Positions 35,615-42,943 of a stretch of DNA of 64,000 bases are shown piece by piece. This DNA comes from Arenibacter sp040216555 (GTDB lineage Bacteria > Bacteroidota > Bacteroidia > Flavobacteriales > Flavobacteriaceae). Location: the NCBI GenBank assembly GCA_040216555.1, contig JAVJOW010000038.1:310001-374000 (forward strand). The letters are read 5' to 3'. Position 1 is the stretch's first letter. Every line of letters starts with the position of its first letter. Position numbers and translations under genes: made by a program. The notes beneath the pieces were generated by a model, which saw nothing but the letters and a program-made list of their open reading frames with translations, was not told the origin of the DNA and did no database searches.

Positions 35615-36931
35615 ATGAAAACAAACCAGACCTTTACGGTAATCTTTTTTACAAGAAAATCAAGAAGTGTAGCAAACCTTCTATCCATTTATGTCCGTAT
35701 CACCATTTTGGGCAAACGTGCGGAGATCAGTTTAAAGCGAAATATCGATGTGGGCCAATGGGACTGCATCAAGGGCAGGGGCAAGGGCAGGTCGGAGGAG
35801 ATCCGTAACCTGAACGCCTATTTGGACCAGGTACAGGCGAAACTTATGCAGTGCCACGGCCAACTTGTCCAAGAGGATAAGATCGTGTCCTCCAACGCCA
35901 TAAAAATGCGTTTTCTGGGTGAAGATAAGGTAAGCAGTACCTTGATGGACCTTATCGAGTACCACAACGGGAACATGGTCCATGTCCTCAAGCCTGGCAC
36001 CATGAAGAACTACTATACCACGGAAAAATACCTAAAGCGATTTTTAAAGAGCAAGTACAAACAGGAGGATATCCACCTGAAGCAGCTCAACTATCGTTTT
36101 ATACTGGACCTGGAACATTATTTAAGGAGGTGCACGGACAAAAAGAAACAGCTGTGCCTTAACAATAATGGGGTGATGAAACATTTGGAACGGTTCAAGA
36201 AGATGGTCAACCTTGCCGTGAAACTGGAATGGGTAAATAAAAACCCTTTTGACAGGTTCCAATTGAAGTTCAACAAATTCGACCGGGTGTTCCTGACCCA
36301 AAGGGAATTAAGGCTTATAGAGGAAACTGAATTCAAACAGGACAGATTGCAACATGTAAAGGACTGTTTTGTGTTTTCCTGTTATACCGGACTTTCCTAT
36401 GTGGATGTAAAGGAACTTACTTGGGATAAGATCACCAAGGGGATAGATGACCGGAACTGGATTTATACCAAACGAGAAAAAACGGACGAGCTGGTCAAAA
36501 TACCCATACTGCCCCAAGCATGGGAGATTTTGGAAAAGTATAGGGATTACCCAACCCAAAATGGATTGCTTCCCATATGTTCCAACCAGAAGGTGAATAC
36601 GTATCTAAAGGAAATAGCAGGTGCATCTGGGGTTAATAAAAATATTACCTTCCATGTGGCCAGACATACATTTGCCACGACCGTTATGTTGTCCAATGGG
36701 GTACCCATTGAAACGGTATCAAAACTTTTGGGCCATACCAAATTGTCGACTACCCAAATCTATGCAAGGGTGATCGATTCCAAGATAAGTGAGGATATCG
36801 GTAACTTATTGCTAAGGTTCAAGGAAAGGGAGAGCCAAATTGCGGTTGAAAAGAAAGATAAAAATGGGGAACGGGAAATAAGAACTATCGACCCCAAATC
36901 TTACCATAACTTAACTGCGCATGGATCCTGA
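35615..36931 (+). CDS. Tyrosine site-specific integrase
   Basis: A 438-residue recombinase that presumably moves this element. The N-terminal arm-binding domain (about 1-100, FTRKSRSVANLLSIYVRITILGKRAEISL) is followed by a SAM-like core-binding domain (about 115-215) and the catalytic domain (about 225-415). Catalytic residues visible are His and Arg in FHVARHTFAT, His in LLGHTKLSTTQIY and its Tyr. The first Arg position reads Ser (CYTGLSYVDVKEL), the same replacement reported for IntDOT-type Bacteroidota integrases. It faces away from the tRNA. The GC content is near that of the host. Confidence 0.92.
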   Translation: MKTNQTFTVIFFTRKSRSVANLLSIYVRITILGKRAEISLKRNIDVGQWDCIKGRGKGRSEEIRNLNAYLDQVQAKLMQCHGQLVQEDKIVSSNAIKMRFLGEDKVSSTLMDLIEYHNGNMVHVLKPGTMKNYYTTEKYLKRFLKSKYKQEDIHLKQLNYRFILDLEHYLRRCTDKKKQLCLNNNGVMKHLERFKKMVNLAVKLEWVNKNPFDRFQLKFNKFDRVFLTQRELRLIEETEFKQDRLQHVKDCFVFSCYTGLSYVDVKELTWDKITKGIDDRNWIYTKREKTDELVKIPILPQAWEILEKYRDYPTQNGLLPICSNQKVNTYLKEIAGASGVNKNITFHVARHTFATTVMLSNGVPIETVSKLLGHTKLSTTQIYARVIDSKISEDIGNLLLRFKERESQIAVEKKDKNGEREIRTIDPKSYHNLTAHGS

Positions 36932-37536
36932 TTCGATTTTATAGTGTTCGGGCGGATAAGCGTAAATAAAATCGAATTAGGGCGCATTGTGCTTATGTCT
37001 AGGAGCACAATGCCATTACCGAAATTTTGGTCTATTACCCTATAATAAACGTTTATACACGACTAATCTCCGATCAACATTATTATTGATTTTAAGAAGA
37101 TATTGTTCGGCCTAAATAGGATGGTTGGGTCATTATGATCTAGATTTTATAGGAAATTTCAGTGGCTTTGACCCAATGACTAAAATCCTCAATATGCTAT
37201 TAGGAGCCAAGTCATTTAAGTCTAGTAAATATTACTAGGATAATATTTACAGTAAAAACTCCAATATTTATAGGGGTTTAGAGCGGTTTTACTATAAAAA
37301 TAGGACAACGGCTCAAATTTCAAATGTCAATATGGTGCTAAAGATCAACAATTTATAAACCGTAACACCGCTTTAGCGTGTTACCCTCTTGCTATTCCCC
37401 CTTAGTTTTGTAAACACACTTTTCATAGAGAATGTTTTATAATATCATGCACTTTTAATTGGTAACTTAATATCGGGGGAATATTCTCAATAATTGTTAA
37501 CTGTGACCAAACTTCTAGGGGCGAAAGGACAGAAAT
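36932..37536 (+). other. Hairpin-rich non-coding region after the integrase
   Basis: No convincing reading frame. Three dyads stand out: ATTCGATTTTAT / ATAAAATCGAAT (36931-36942 and 36966-36977, starting at the integrase stop codon); GCATTGTGCT / AGCACAATGC (36984-36993 and 37004-37013); and GTAACA-C-CGC / GCG-TGTTAC (37362-37384). The base content drops well below the integrase gene. Could hold a small RNA, excision sites or decayed sequence. Confidence 0.45.
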
Positions 37537-37930
37537 GTGATTTTGGCTGAGAGTTTTATACCACTAATGGTCAACTATCTTCAAACATATAAGCCAATCC
37601 TAAACTTTGCAGAGGGAAAGCCCTCTCAAAAATACAGTGCTGAAAGTATAAGAGCATTTTTAAAAAGATCATGTAAAATAGCAGCAATTTCAAAAAATGT
37701 AACACCGCACTCATTAAGACATAGTTATGCAACTCATTTATTAGAAAACGATATTGATTTAAGATATATACAGGAACAATTAGGACATTCAAAACCAGAA
37801 ACGACAATGCTATACACTCATTGCAAAAAAAGATTTATTAAAAATAGAAAGTCTACTTGATATCGCGCTAAAAAAATTAGTAGAAATTGGCGGAAATGAT
37901 AGGAAAATAAAACTATCAGAGAATTATTAA
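37537..37930 (+). pseudogene. C-terminal remnant of a XerC/IntI-like tyrosine recombinase, frameshifted
   Basis: From 37537 the frame encodes only the last third of a recombinase: KYSAESIRAFLKRS, then the His-x-x-Arg block VTPHSLRHSYATHLLEN, then LGHSKPETTMLYTH with the catalytic Tyr. The expected His-Val-Ala-Lys continuation is broken by what looks like a two-base deletion near 37821. In the next frame, KKDLLKIESLLDIALKKL follows and runs to a TAA at 37928-37930. The N-terminal two thirds are missing. It is not related closely to the integrase at 35615. Its relatives include integron-type integrases, which matters because cassette-like genes follow. Confidence 0.8.
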
Positions 37931-38045
37931 TTACTTTTATTTGATATAAAAGATATTTATTGAAAACTTTAAGTTCAAAGTTTTTATTAAATACGGGAGC
38001 TGTTTTTTGGCTGGCATTAAAAAATACAAAGATGATTATTACACT

Positions 38046-38074
38046 GATAAACGTAATAAACTATTACGTTTATC
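38046..38074. repeat. Perfect 13-base inverted repeat
   Basis: GATAAACGTAATA, three bases (AAC), then TATTACGTTTATC. No T run follows, so it is unlike a terminator. It lies between the broken recombinase and the CPBP gene and could be a recombinase-binding site. Confidence 0.7.
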
Positions 38075-38120
38075 CGGAAACAGAAACCCATAAACAGTAT
38101 ATAATCTGAGGATATAACTA

Positions 38121-38128
38121 GTTGGCAA
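38121..38128 (+). repeat. Cassette-boundary-like GTTGGCAA
   Basis: GTTGGCAA, 12 bases before the CPBP start codon. It is the exact inverse of TTGCCAAC at 38829-38836, which follows the same gene. In integron cassettes, the first bases of a cassette are complementary to the left core of its own attC site. Confidence 0.5.
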
Positions 38129-38140
38129 ACATTAAAAAAC

Positions 38141-38809
38141 ATGAACGATAAAACATTTTTATTTACTCAAGAATGGAAGAATATACTAGCGCTAATATTA
38201 GTGGTGGCATTATCCTTTTTAGATAAGATTATTCCCCCTGTAGGTATTCCACTTGCTGTCATTTCAATTTTTATTCTGTTTAAATGGAAGAAGATTTCGA
38301 TTAAATATCTTGGCTTATTCAAGCCCAAAAGCTGGATAAAAACAATTCTTATTGGTTTATCTGTTGGAACCTTTATTACTCTATTCGCATTTTCTGTTTT
38401 ATCACCTATTATCGATTGGTTGGGTGTTAAGGTGACGCCTGACCTCTCTGAAGCTCTTGAAGGCAACAATTCAATGCTTATTATTTACCTTGTTGTCTCT
38501 TGGACAACAGCAGGTCTCGGGGAAGAATTGGTTTACAGGTCATTTTTTTTAGGTCAATTTGTTTCTGTTTTGAAAAATGTAAAATATAAATGGACATTAA
38601 GTTTAGTAATATCAAGTATTATTTTTGGATTTGGTCATTTCAACGATGGTATTGAAGCAATTATACTAACAGCCATAAACGGATTTATTATTGGAATAGT
38701 CTATTTAAAATCTAACAGAAATATATGGGCTGCCTACTTTACTCATGCGTTTGCAAATACTGTTGAATTAATGATTATTTATTTTGGACTCTATAAATAT
38801 TTCCTATAG
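38141..38809 (+). CDS. CPBP family intramembrane glutamic endopeptidase (CAAX/bacteriocin-processing type)
   Basis: A 222-residue membrane protein with six or more hydrophobic helices. CPBP motifs: motif 1 EELVYRSFFLGQ (Glu-Glu and Arg, near residue 128), motif 2 FGFGHF (near 163) and motif 3 with AAYFTHAFANT (His, near 204). Family members process prenylated proteins or provide self-immunity to peptides; the role here is unknown. The gene is AT-rich relative to the flanking host genes. It sits on the element and is flanked by inverted boundary sequences, so it looks like a mobile cassette. Confidence 0.88.
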   Translation: MNDKTFLFTQEWKNILALILVVALSFLDKIIPPVGIPLAVISIFILFKWKKISIKYLGLFKPKSWIKTILIGLSVGTFITLFAFSVLSPIIDWLGVKVTPDLSEALEGNNSMLIIYLVVSWTTAGLGEELVYRSFFLGQFVSVLKNVKYKWTLSLVISSIIFGFGHFNDGIEAIILTAINGFIIGIVYLKSNRNIWAAYFTHAFANTVELMIIYFGLYKYFL

Positions 38810-38828
38810 ATAAGAACTAAATTAACGC

Positions 38829-38961
38829 TTGCCAACACCGTGTCCTATAGCTCATTGCGGCTGAATTCCTAATCGGAATTCATTGCAATTTGTTATCTTT
38901 CGGTTACGGCGGAAAATCATATCTGATTTCCCCCTACGAGCCATACACAAAACCGTTGTGC
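38829..38961 (+). repeat. attC-like recombination site between two cassette genes
   Basis: A 133-base imperfect dyad: left end TTGCCAACACCGTGTCCTA with TATAGCTC, right end GAGCCATACACAAAACCG then GTTGTGC. Inside are smaller hairpins (GAATTCC/GGAATTC). The left core TGCCAAC is the inverse of the GTTGGCA before the preceding gene, and the right core GTTGTGC opens the next unit. The cores do not fit the classical GTTRRRY rule exactly, so this is integron-like rather than proven. Confidence 0.5.
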
Positions 38962-38985
38962 TTCATTATGACAAACTGCTAACCA

Positions 38986-39297
38986 ATGATAAAATTCTTT
39001 CGAAAAATACGCTACGACCTTATAGAGAAAAACAAAACTGGAAAGTACTTAAAATATGCTGTTGGTGAAATAATTCTTGTTGTTATTGGAATTCTGATTG
39101 CTTTATCAATTAATAATTGGAATGAAAATTTAAAAAACAAAAAACTGGAAACTAGTTATTTAAAAAGAATTTATAAGGATTTAGACAATGATTTATTAGA
39201 ATATGTTGGAACAAGTGAATTAGCTGTAATTCGGTATGTTAAAGGGACATCCTTTACAAAGTTAAAGTCACATAGTTTACACTTTTTTAGGTTATAA
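38986..39297 (+). pseudogene. DUF6090 family protein, 3'-truncated
   Basis: The 103-residue frame begins MIKFFRKIRYDLIEKNKTGKYLKYAVGEIILVVIGILIALSINNWNEN, the usual start of the DUF6090 family: a basic N-terminus and one membrane helix (about residues 26-45), then a coiled region. Full members are more than twice as long, but here the frame ends in an unrelated KSHSLHFFRL tail. A transposase fragment follows directly, so the end was probably lost by insertion and decay. Function of the family is unknown. Confidence 0.72.
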
Positions 39298-39320
39298 TTT
39301 GAGATCAAAAGCAAATTATC

Positions 39321-39485
39321 ATGCCTTGGAAAGAAACAACAACTATGTAACAGAAAATTGAATTTATCTGTGAATGGCGTACAGGAAAATACTCCATCAC
39401 GGAACTTGGCAAAGGGTTTGATATTTCAAGACCAACTGCCTACAAAATAATAGCCCGATTTGAGAGAGAGAGAGAAGGTTATTAA
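39321..39485 (+). pseudogene. IS481-type transposase, N-terminal fragment with internal stop
   Basis: Reads MPWKETTTM-stop-QKIEFICEWRTGKYS ITELGKGFDISRPTAYKIIARFE, the helix-turn-helix start of an IS481 family transposase. A TAA at 39348-39350 stands where Glu is expected, and the frame ends after the helix-turn-helix domain in a GAGAGAGA tract. The catalytic DDE part is absent, so it is a dead fragment. Confidence 0.78.
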
Positions 39486-39809
39486 AGTCTTTGAGAATTA
39501 TCAAGAACACACGGAGTATAGCATGTTTATTTGTAAGCTTTCCCTGATTAGAACTGCTTAATTGCCCTATATTTAAACGATGTCTTAAGTGTGCACAATT
39601 TCTATTATTAATTTGATATACTTGAAAATACAATGTCCTATCAAGAAACTATCCATAATTCATTTTATTTGTAACTTTATAGCACTAAAGAGCAGCAAAT
39701 AATATCTTTAGAGTTCTTACTTGGTTTTGGGTGTACAAATCGGTGTGCAAAACGAAATAAAATTTTGTAAATAATTGTAAAACAGTGCTTTGGGTTTTGG
39801 TAGTTAGGT
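39486..39809 (+). other. Non-coding right part of the element
   Basis: No gene. It contains GTGTGCACAATTT at about 39588, which may mark a decayed cassette or IS end, and the right arm repeat at 39730-39750. AACAGTG-TTT near 39780 also appears inverted near the left end (35411-35420). Confidence 0.4.
39730..39750 (+). repeat. Right arm repeat of the element
   Basis: GGTGTACAAATCGGTGTGCAA, one mismatch from the left arm repeat at 35502-35522, about 60 bases inside the right attachment repeat. Confidence 0.6.
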
Positions 39810-39822
39810 CTGCCACCCCGAC
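39810..39822 (+). repeat. attR-like direct repeat
   Basis: CTGCCACCCCGAC, identical to the last bases of tRNA-Pro at 35376-35388. The host tRNA terminator begins five bases later. Confidence 0.8.
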
Positions 39823-39826
39823 CAAG

Positions 39827-39860
39827 AAAATCCGATCATGTAAGTGATCGGATTTTTTGT
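39827..39860 (+). terminator. Original terminator of the tRNA-Ser/tRNA-Pro unit
   Basis: Perfect 12-base stem AAAATCCGATCA / TGATCGGATTTT with loop TGTAAG and a following T-rich tail. It now lies 4.4 kb from the tRNA, directly after the right attachment repeat, as expected if the element inserted between tRNA and terminator. Confidence 0.85.
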
Positions 39861-40156
39861 TTTTAACGGTATAGTGCCAGGGGCACTTAAGCCGGGAAAA
39901 ACAAAAAATCCTTACAGGCGCCAGCCTGTGTCGGATTAACTTGAGCACTGGCCCGTCGCGATAGCTGTCGGGACATGTTCACCGAACACAATTAGGTAAT
40001 TTCACCAACCCCACTGACTGGGTCTGGCTTAAAAAACATAAAATCCATCAAATAAAGGCAATTCATACTATTCTTAGGGTAAGTATGGGCGGGGTTTTTA
40101 TACCTTAGCACTTTTAAGTCAATAAACATTGGCTTTGGCAAAACAACAACGCTATT
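39861..40156. other. Palindrome-rich intergenic region
   Basis: Holds several short inverted repeats within about 100 bases: AGTGCC/GGCACT (39873-39887), ACAGGC/GCCTGT (39914-39929) and the imperfect CCCGTCGCGATAGCTGTCGGG (39952-39972), which resembles REP-like palindromes of related genomes. No gene seen. Confidence 0.45.
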
Positions 40157-41026
40157 TTGTTAAATATTAAATGGAGTAAATCTTCCGGATTGGATTTTAA
40201 AAAGGCAGTGCTTTATATGATTATCAGCACCTTTTCATTTGCGTTGATGAATGTTTCCGTAAAATACTTAGAGCGAATCCCAACATTTCAGATTGTATTT
40301 TTTAGATGTTTTGGTTCCTTGGTGTTGGCAACTACCTATATTTTGGTCAAGGGGATTCCCATATTTGGTATCAAGAGAAGACTTATGTTGCTAAGAGCTG
40401 TGTTGGGCCTAACGGCTATGAGTTTGTTCTTTCTTTCCTTAAAATACTTGAACGTTGGTACGGCAGTTTCATTACGGTATATAGCTCCTATTTTTGCGGC
40501 TGTTTTTGCGATTTTTGTTTTAAGGGAAAAGTTGAAAAATATTCAATGGCTTTTCTTCCTAACGGCTTTTGCCGGGGTACTGGTTTTAAAAGGGTTGGAT
40601 GGCAATATGGATACCATAGGGTTGACCCTCATCTTAACGGCTTCTGTTTTTAGTGGAATGGTCTATGTGGTTATTAGAAAAATAGGGGTTTCTGATCATC
40701 CTGCAGTCGTAGTAAATTATTTTATGTTCGTAGGAACCGTTATTGGCGGGCTCTTGGCTATTGCTGTTTGGGTAAGGCCTATGGGTTACGAATGGATGTT
40801 TTTATTTCTGTTAGGTGTCTTTGGTTTCATGGGGCAATTATATATGACCAAGGCATTTCAAATTGCAAAGACAAACCTTGTAGCTCCCTTAAAATACATT
40901 GAGGTAATTTTTACAATTTCGATTGGTGTTTTATGGTTTAATGAGTCCTACACTATTTATAGTTTTATTGGACTATTTATGATCATTTCGGCCTTGGTGT
41001 TGAATACTTTGGTGAAGAAGGATTAA
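40157..41026 (+). CDS. DMT superfamily transporter (two EamA domains)
   Basis: A 289-residue inner-membrane protein with ten predicted helices, forming two EamA repeats (about 20-145 and 155-285). Landmarks are FALMNVSVKYL in the first helix, YIAPIFAAVFAIFVLREKL at the end of repeat one and APLKYIEVIFTISIGVLWFNE in repeat two. EamA proteins export or import amino acids, nucleosides or other metabolites; substrate unknown. No in-frame ATG precedes the first helix, so the TTG at 40157 is taken as start; the next ATG (40220) would cut the first helix. Confidence 0.82.
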   Translation: MLNIKWSKSSGLDFKKAVLYMIISTFSFALMNVSVKYLERIPTFQIVFFRCFGSLVLATTYILVKGIPIFGIKRRLMLLRAVLGLTAMSLFFLSLKYLNVGTAVSLRYIAPIFAAVFAIFVLREKLKNIQWLFFLTAFAGVLVLKGLDGNMDTIGLTLILTASVFSGMVYVVIRKIGVSDHPAVVVNYFMFVGTVIGGLLAIAVWVRPMGYEWMFLFLLGVFGFMGQLYMTKAFQIAKTNLVAPLKYIEVIFTISIGVLWFNESYTIYSFIGLFMIISALVLNTLVKKD

Positions 41027-41152
41027 ATATCCACCTTCACGAACTTGATGATAAACGTATATACTTTAACTTTCAAATATGTCTATCTAGCTTATTAGTG
41101 ATCTTTTTATAAATACATTTATAAAAATGGACTACAAATCGCAAATAAGGTT

Positions 41153-41160
41153 TAGCTTTG
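41153..41160 (+). promoter_or_regulatory. -7 promoter element before the TPP riboswitch
   Basis: TAGCTTTG, an exact TAnnTTTG match, directly before the riboswitch; no clear -33 TTG, so the promoter may be weak. Confidence 0.55.
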
Positions 41161-41163
41161 TCC

Positions 41164-41260
41164 TTGAAATGGGGTGCTTGCCATTAAGGACAGGCTGAGA
41201 TGATACCCAGGAGTTTTAGCTCCGAACCTGATCCGGATAATGCCGGCGTAGGGATTTTAG
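41164..41260 (+). promoter_or_regulatory. Thiamine pyrophosphate riboswitch (THI element)
   Basis: Conserved core in order: GGGGTGC at 41171, GGCTGAGATGATACCC at 41193-41208, and GAACCTGATCCGGATAATGCCGGCGTAGGGA at about 41224-41255. These are the invariant parts of the THI element. It lies 70 bases upstream of the transporter gene; no obvious terminator hairpin follows, so control may act on translation. Confidence 0.95.
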
Positions 41261-41331
41261 TTCGATGTTGCGCCATTGCAAGTTGGTACTTTCTACATTT
41301 TCCCATTTCATATACAAAAATTAGGGAATCG

Positions 41332-41934
41332 ATGGAGAATTTTTTTACTCACCTTACATGGTTGCAGGCAATTGGAACAGTCCTTGGAGTAGCGCAAGTG
41401 CTATTGGCAAGGAATAATAATATCCACAATTATTTATTTGGGATTGTTTCCATTCTGATTGGCATCTGGGTACTATACCAAACAAAACTGTATGCGGATA
41501 TTGTACTCCATCTATACTATTTGCTTATGAGCATCTACGGTTGGCTATATTGGAAGTATGGTAGACAAAAAGAGGAAACTCCTATTACTTACTCGAAAAA
41601 GGGGGAACAAATAAAGGCGGTTGGTATTGTTATTGCCTGTTTTGCACTGATGGTCTACTGGCTTGGGTTTTATACCAATTCGGATGTTCCTATCTGGGAT
41701 GCGGCTGTAAGTGCCTTTGCCTGGGCAGGAATGTGGCTCATGGCCAAAAGAAAAATGGAGAATTGGATCTACTTAAATATTAGTAATATTATTTCCATTC
41801 CCTTGCTCTTGTACAAAGAACTGTACATTTATGCAGGCTTGACCTTTTTTTTGTTTATAGTGGGAACCTCAGGATATTTTAAATGGAGAAAATTAATTAA
41901 AGATGACATTAGTGGACAACCTGCAAAAGCTTAG
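41332..41934 (+). CDS. PnuC-family transporter, probably thiamine-specific (PnuT type)
   Basis: A 200-residue inner-membrane transporter with about seven helices. The start is the ATG at 41332 (MENFFTHLTWLQAIGTVLGVAQVLLA), since a longer frame from 41200 runs through the riboswitch. PnuC hallmarks are GWLYWKYGR in the middle and WIYLNISNIISIPLLLYKELY near the end. The family carries nicotinamide riboside, but members placed behind a TPP riboswitch are considered thiamine carriers (PnuT), which fits here. It overlaps the next gene by 32 bases. Confidence 0.9.
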   Translation: MENFFTHLTWLQAIGTVLGVAQVLLARNNNIHNYLFGIVSILIGIWVLYQTKLYADIVLHLYYLLMSIYGWLYWKYGRQKEETPITYSKKGEQIKAVGIVIACFALMVYWLGFYTNSDVPIWDAAVSAFAWAGMWLMAKRKMENWIYLNISNIISIPLLLYKELYIYAGLTFFLFIVGTSGYFKWRKLIKDDISGQPAKA

Positions 41935-42922
41935 AAAATTATATCAGGGAGCTGAGGTGTTTCCGCAAGATATTTTGGATTGGATCAACTATGAAAACCT
42001 CTGGAACATATGGGTGCCTAAAACACATGGTGGATTGGAACTGCCCCTAATAGAGGGATTGGCCAGGCTTAGGGAATTGGCCAAAATTGATGCCAGTTTG
42101 GGATGGACCATCACATTATGTAGTGGGGCCAATTATTTTATAGGCAACTTACAGCCATGTAAGGCCCTGGAAATTTTTATGACGGCAGGAGTTTCCCCTT
42201 GTTTAGGGGGAAGTGGAGGGGTTTTTGGTACAGCTGAAAAGGTTGACGATCATTACAGAATTTCAGGAAAATGGCGCTACGCCACTGGCGCTCCCTACCT
42301 CACACATTTCACATTAAACGCACAAATATTGGAAAACGGGATACAATTGCTGAATGATGACGGGTCGCCTAAGGTGCAGTCATTTGTAATTCCTAGAGAT
42401 GCAGTGCAGGTAATTGAAGACTGGAATACCATGGGTCTAAAAGCTACCGCTACCCATTCTTTTGCTGTTGCAGGTTATATGGCTGATAAGAACTGTAGTT
42501 TCGGCTATAATGATTGTTATCTGCCTCACCCTATTTTTAAAATTCCCTTTGCCCTTTTTGCAGATTTAACGCTATGGGTAAATTACATAGGTATTGCCGA
42601 GCATTTATTGGAAGAAGCCGGTTCAGAAATAGGCAAAGTGAAGTTGACCGACTTGGAAGAGACTATTCTAGAGTCCAATGGAAAAATATTCTTTTATGCC
42701 CGTGAAATTGAGAAAAGGATCGATGAAAAAAAGGAAATTGAGGCAACTTATATGGAAGAAATACACCATGTGGCTGTACAATCGGTGAAAGGAATTTCTG
42801 GGAATATCATAGAAATCTTCCCAAGTTTGGGAGTGAAGGCAAGTACAAATGGCCATAACTTAAACCAAATTTTCTGCGATTATTTTACGGCTACCCAACA
42901 TCATATTTTTACAAAGAAATAA
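41903..42922 (+). CDS. Acyl-CoA dehydrogenase-like flavoprotein, co-transcribed with the thiamine transporter
   Basis: A 339-residue protein with the acyl-CoA dehydrogenase fold in reduced form. Recognisable parts are VPKTHGGLELPL (about 38-49), an FAD/substrate strand domain with KVDDHYRISGKWRYATGAPYLTHF (about 112-135), WNTMGLKATATHSFAVAGYM (about 175-195) and the C-terminal helical bundle. The catalytic Glu of classical members is not obvious. It resembles the group containing DszC/HsaA-type monooxygenases as much as dehydrogenases. The 32-base overlap with the transporter puts it under the same TPP riboswitch, so a thiamine-linked role is possible but untested. Confidence 0.8.
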   Translation: MTLVDNLQKLRKLYQGAEVFPQDILDWINYENLWNIWVPKTHGGLELPLIEGLARLRELAKIDASLGWTITLCSGANYFIGNLQPCKALEIFMTAGVSPCLGGSGGVFGTAEKVDDHYRISGKWRYATGAPYLTHFTLNAQILENGIQLLNDDGSPKVQSFVIPRDAVQVIEDWNTMGLKATATHSFAVAGYMADKNCSFGYNDCYLPHPIFKIPFALFADLTLWVNYIGIAEHLLEEAGSEIGKVKLTDLEETILESNGKIFFYAREIEKRIDEKKEIEATYMEEIHHVAVQSVKGISGNIIEIFPSLGVKASTNGHNLNQIFCDYFTATQHHIFTKK

Positions 42923-42943
42923 TTGAGATAGTAAATAAGCAGC

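Larger units (their letters stand above)
35376..39822 (+). mobile_element. Integrative element of about 4.4 kb in the 3' end of tRNA-Pro
   Basis: Bounded by the direct repeat CTGCCACCCCGAC (35376-35388 and 39810-39822), the first copy being the end of tRNA-Pro. A tyrosine integrase begins 226 bases inside the left end. Both ends carry a 21-base arm repeat. Cargo is small: a broken second recombinase, a CPBP protease, a DUF6090 fragment and a transposase scrap. No replication or mobilisation genes were found, so it is a degenerate island or a satellite. The terminator proper to the tRNA unit is found just beyond the right end. Confidence 0.8.

Noticed and set aside
38883..39068. 61-codon frame within the attC-like region
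   Set aside because: It overlaps the recombination site and the true start of the DUF6090 frame.
41200..41331. Upstream extension of the PnuC frame
   Set aside because: It translates the riboswitch itself; the ATG at 41332 starts the first membrane helix.
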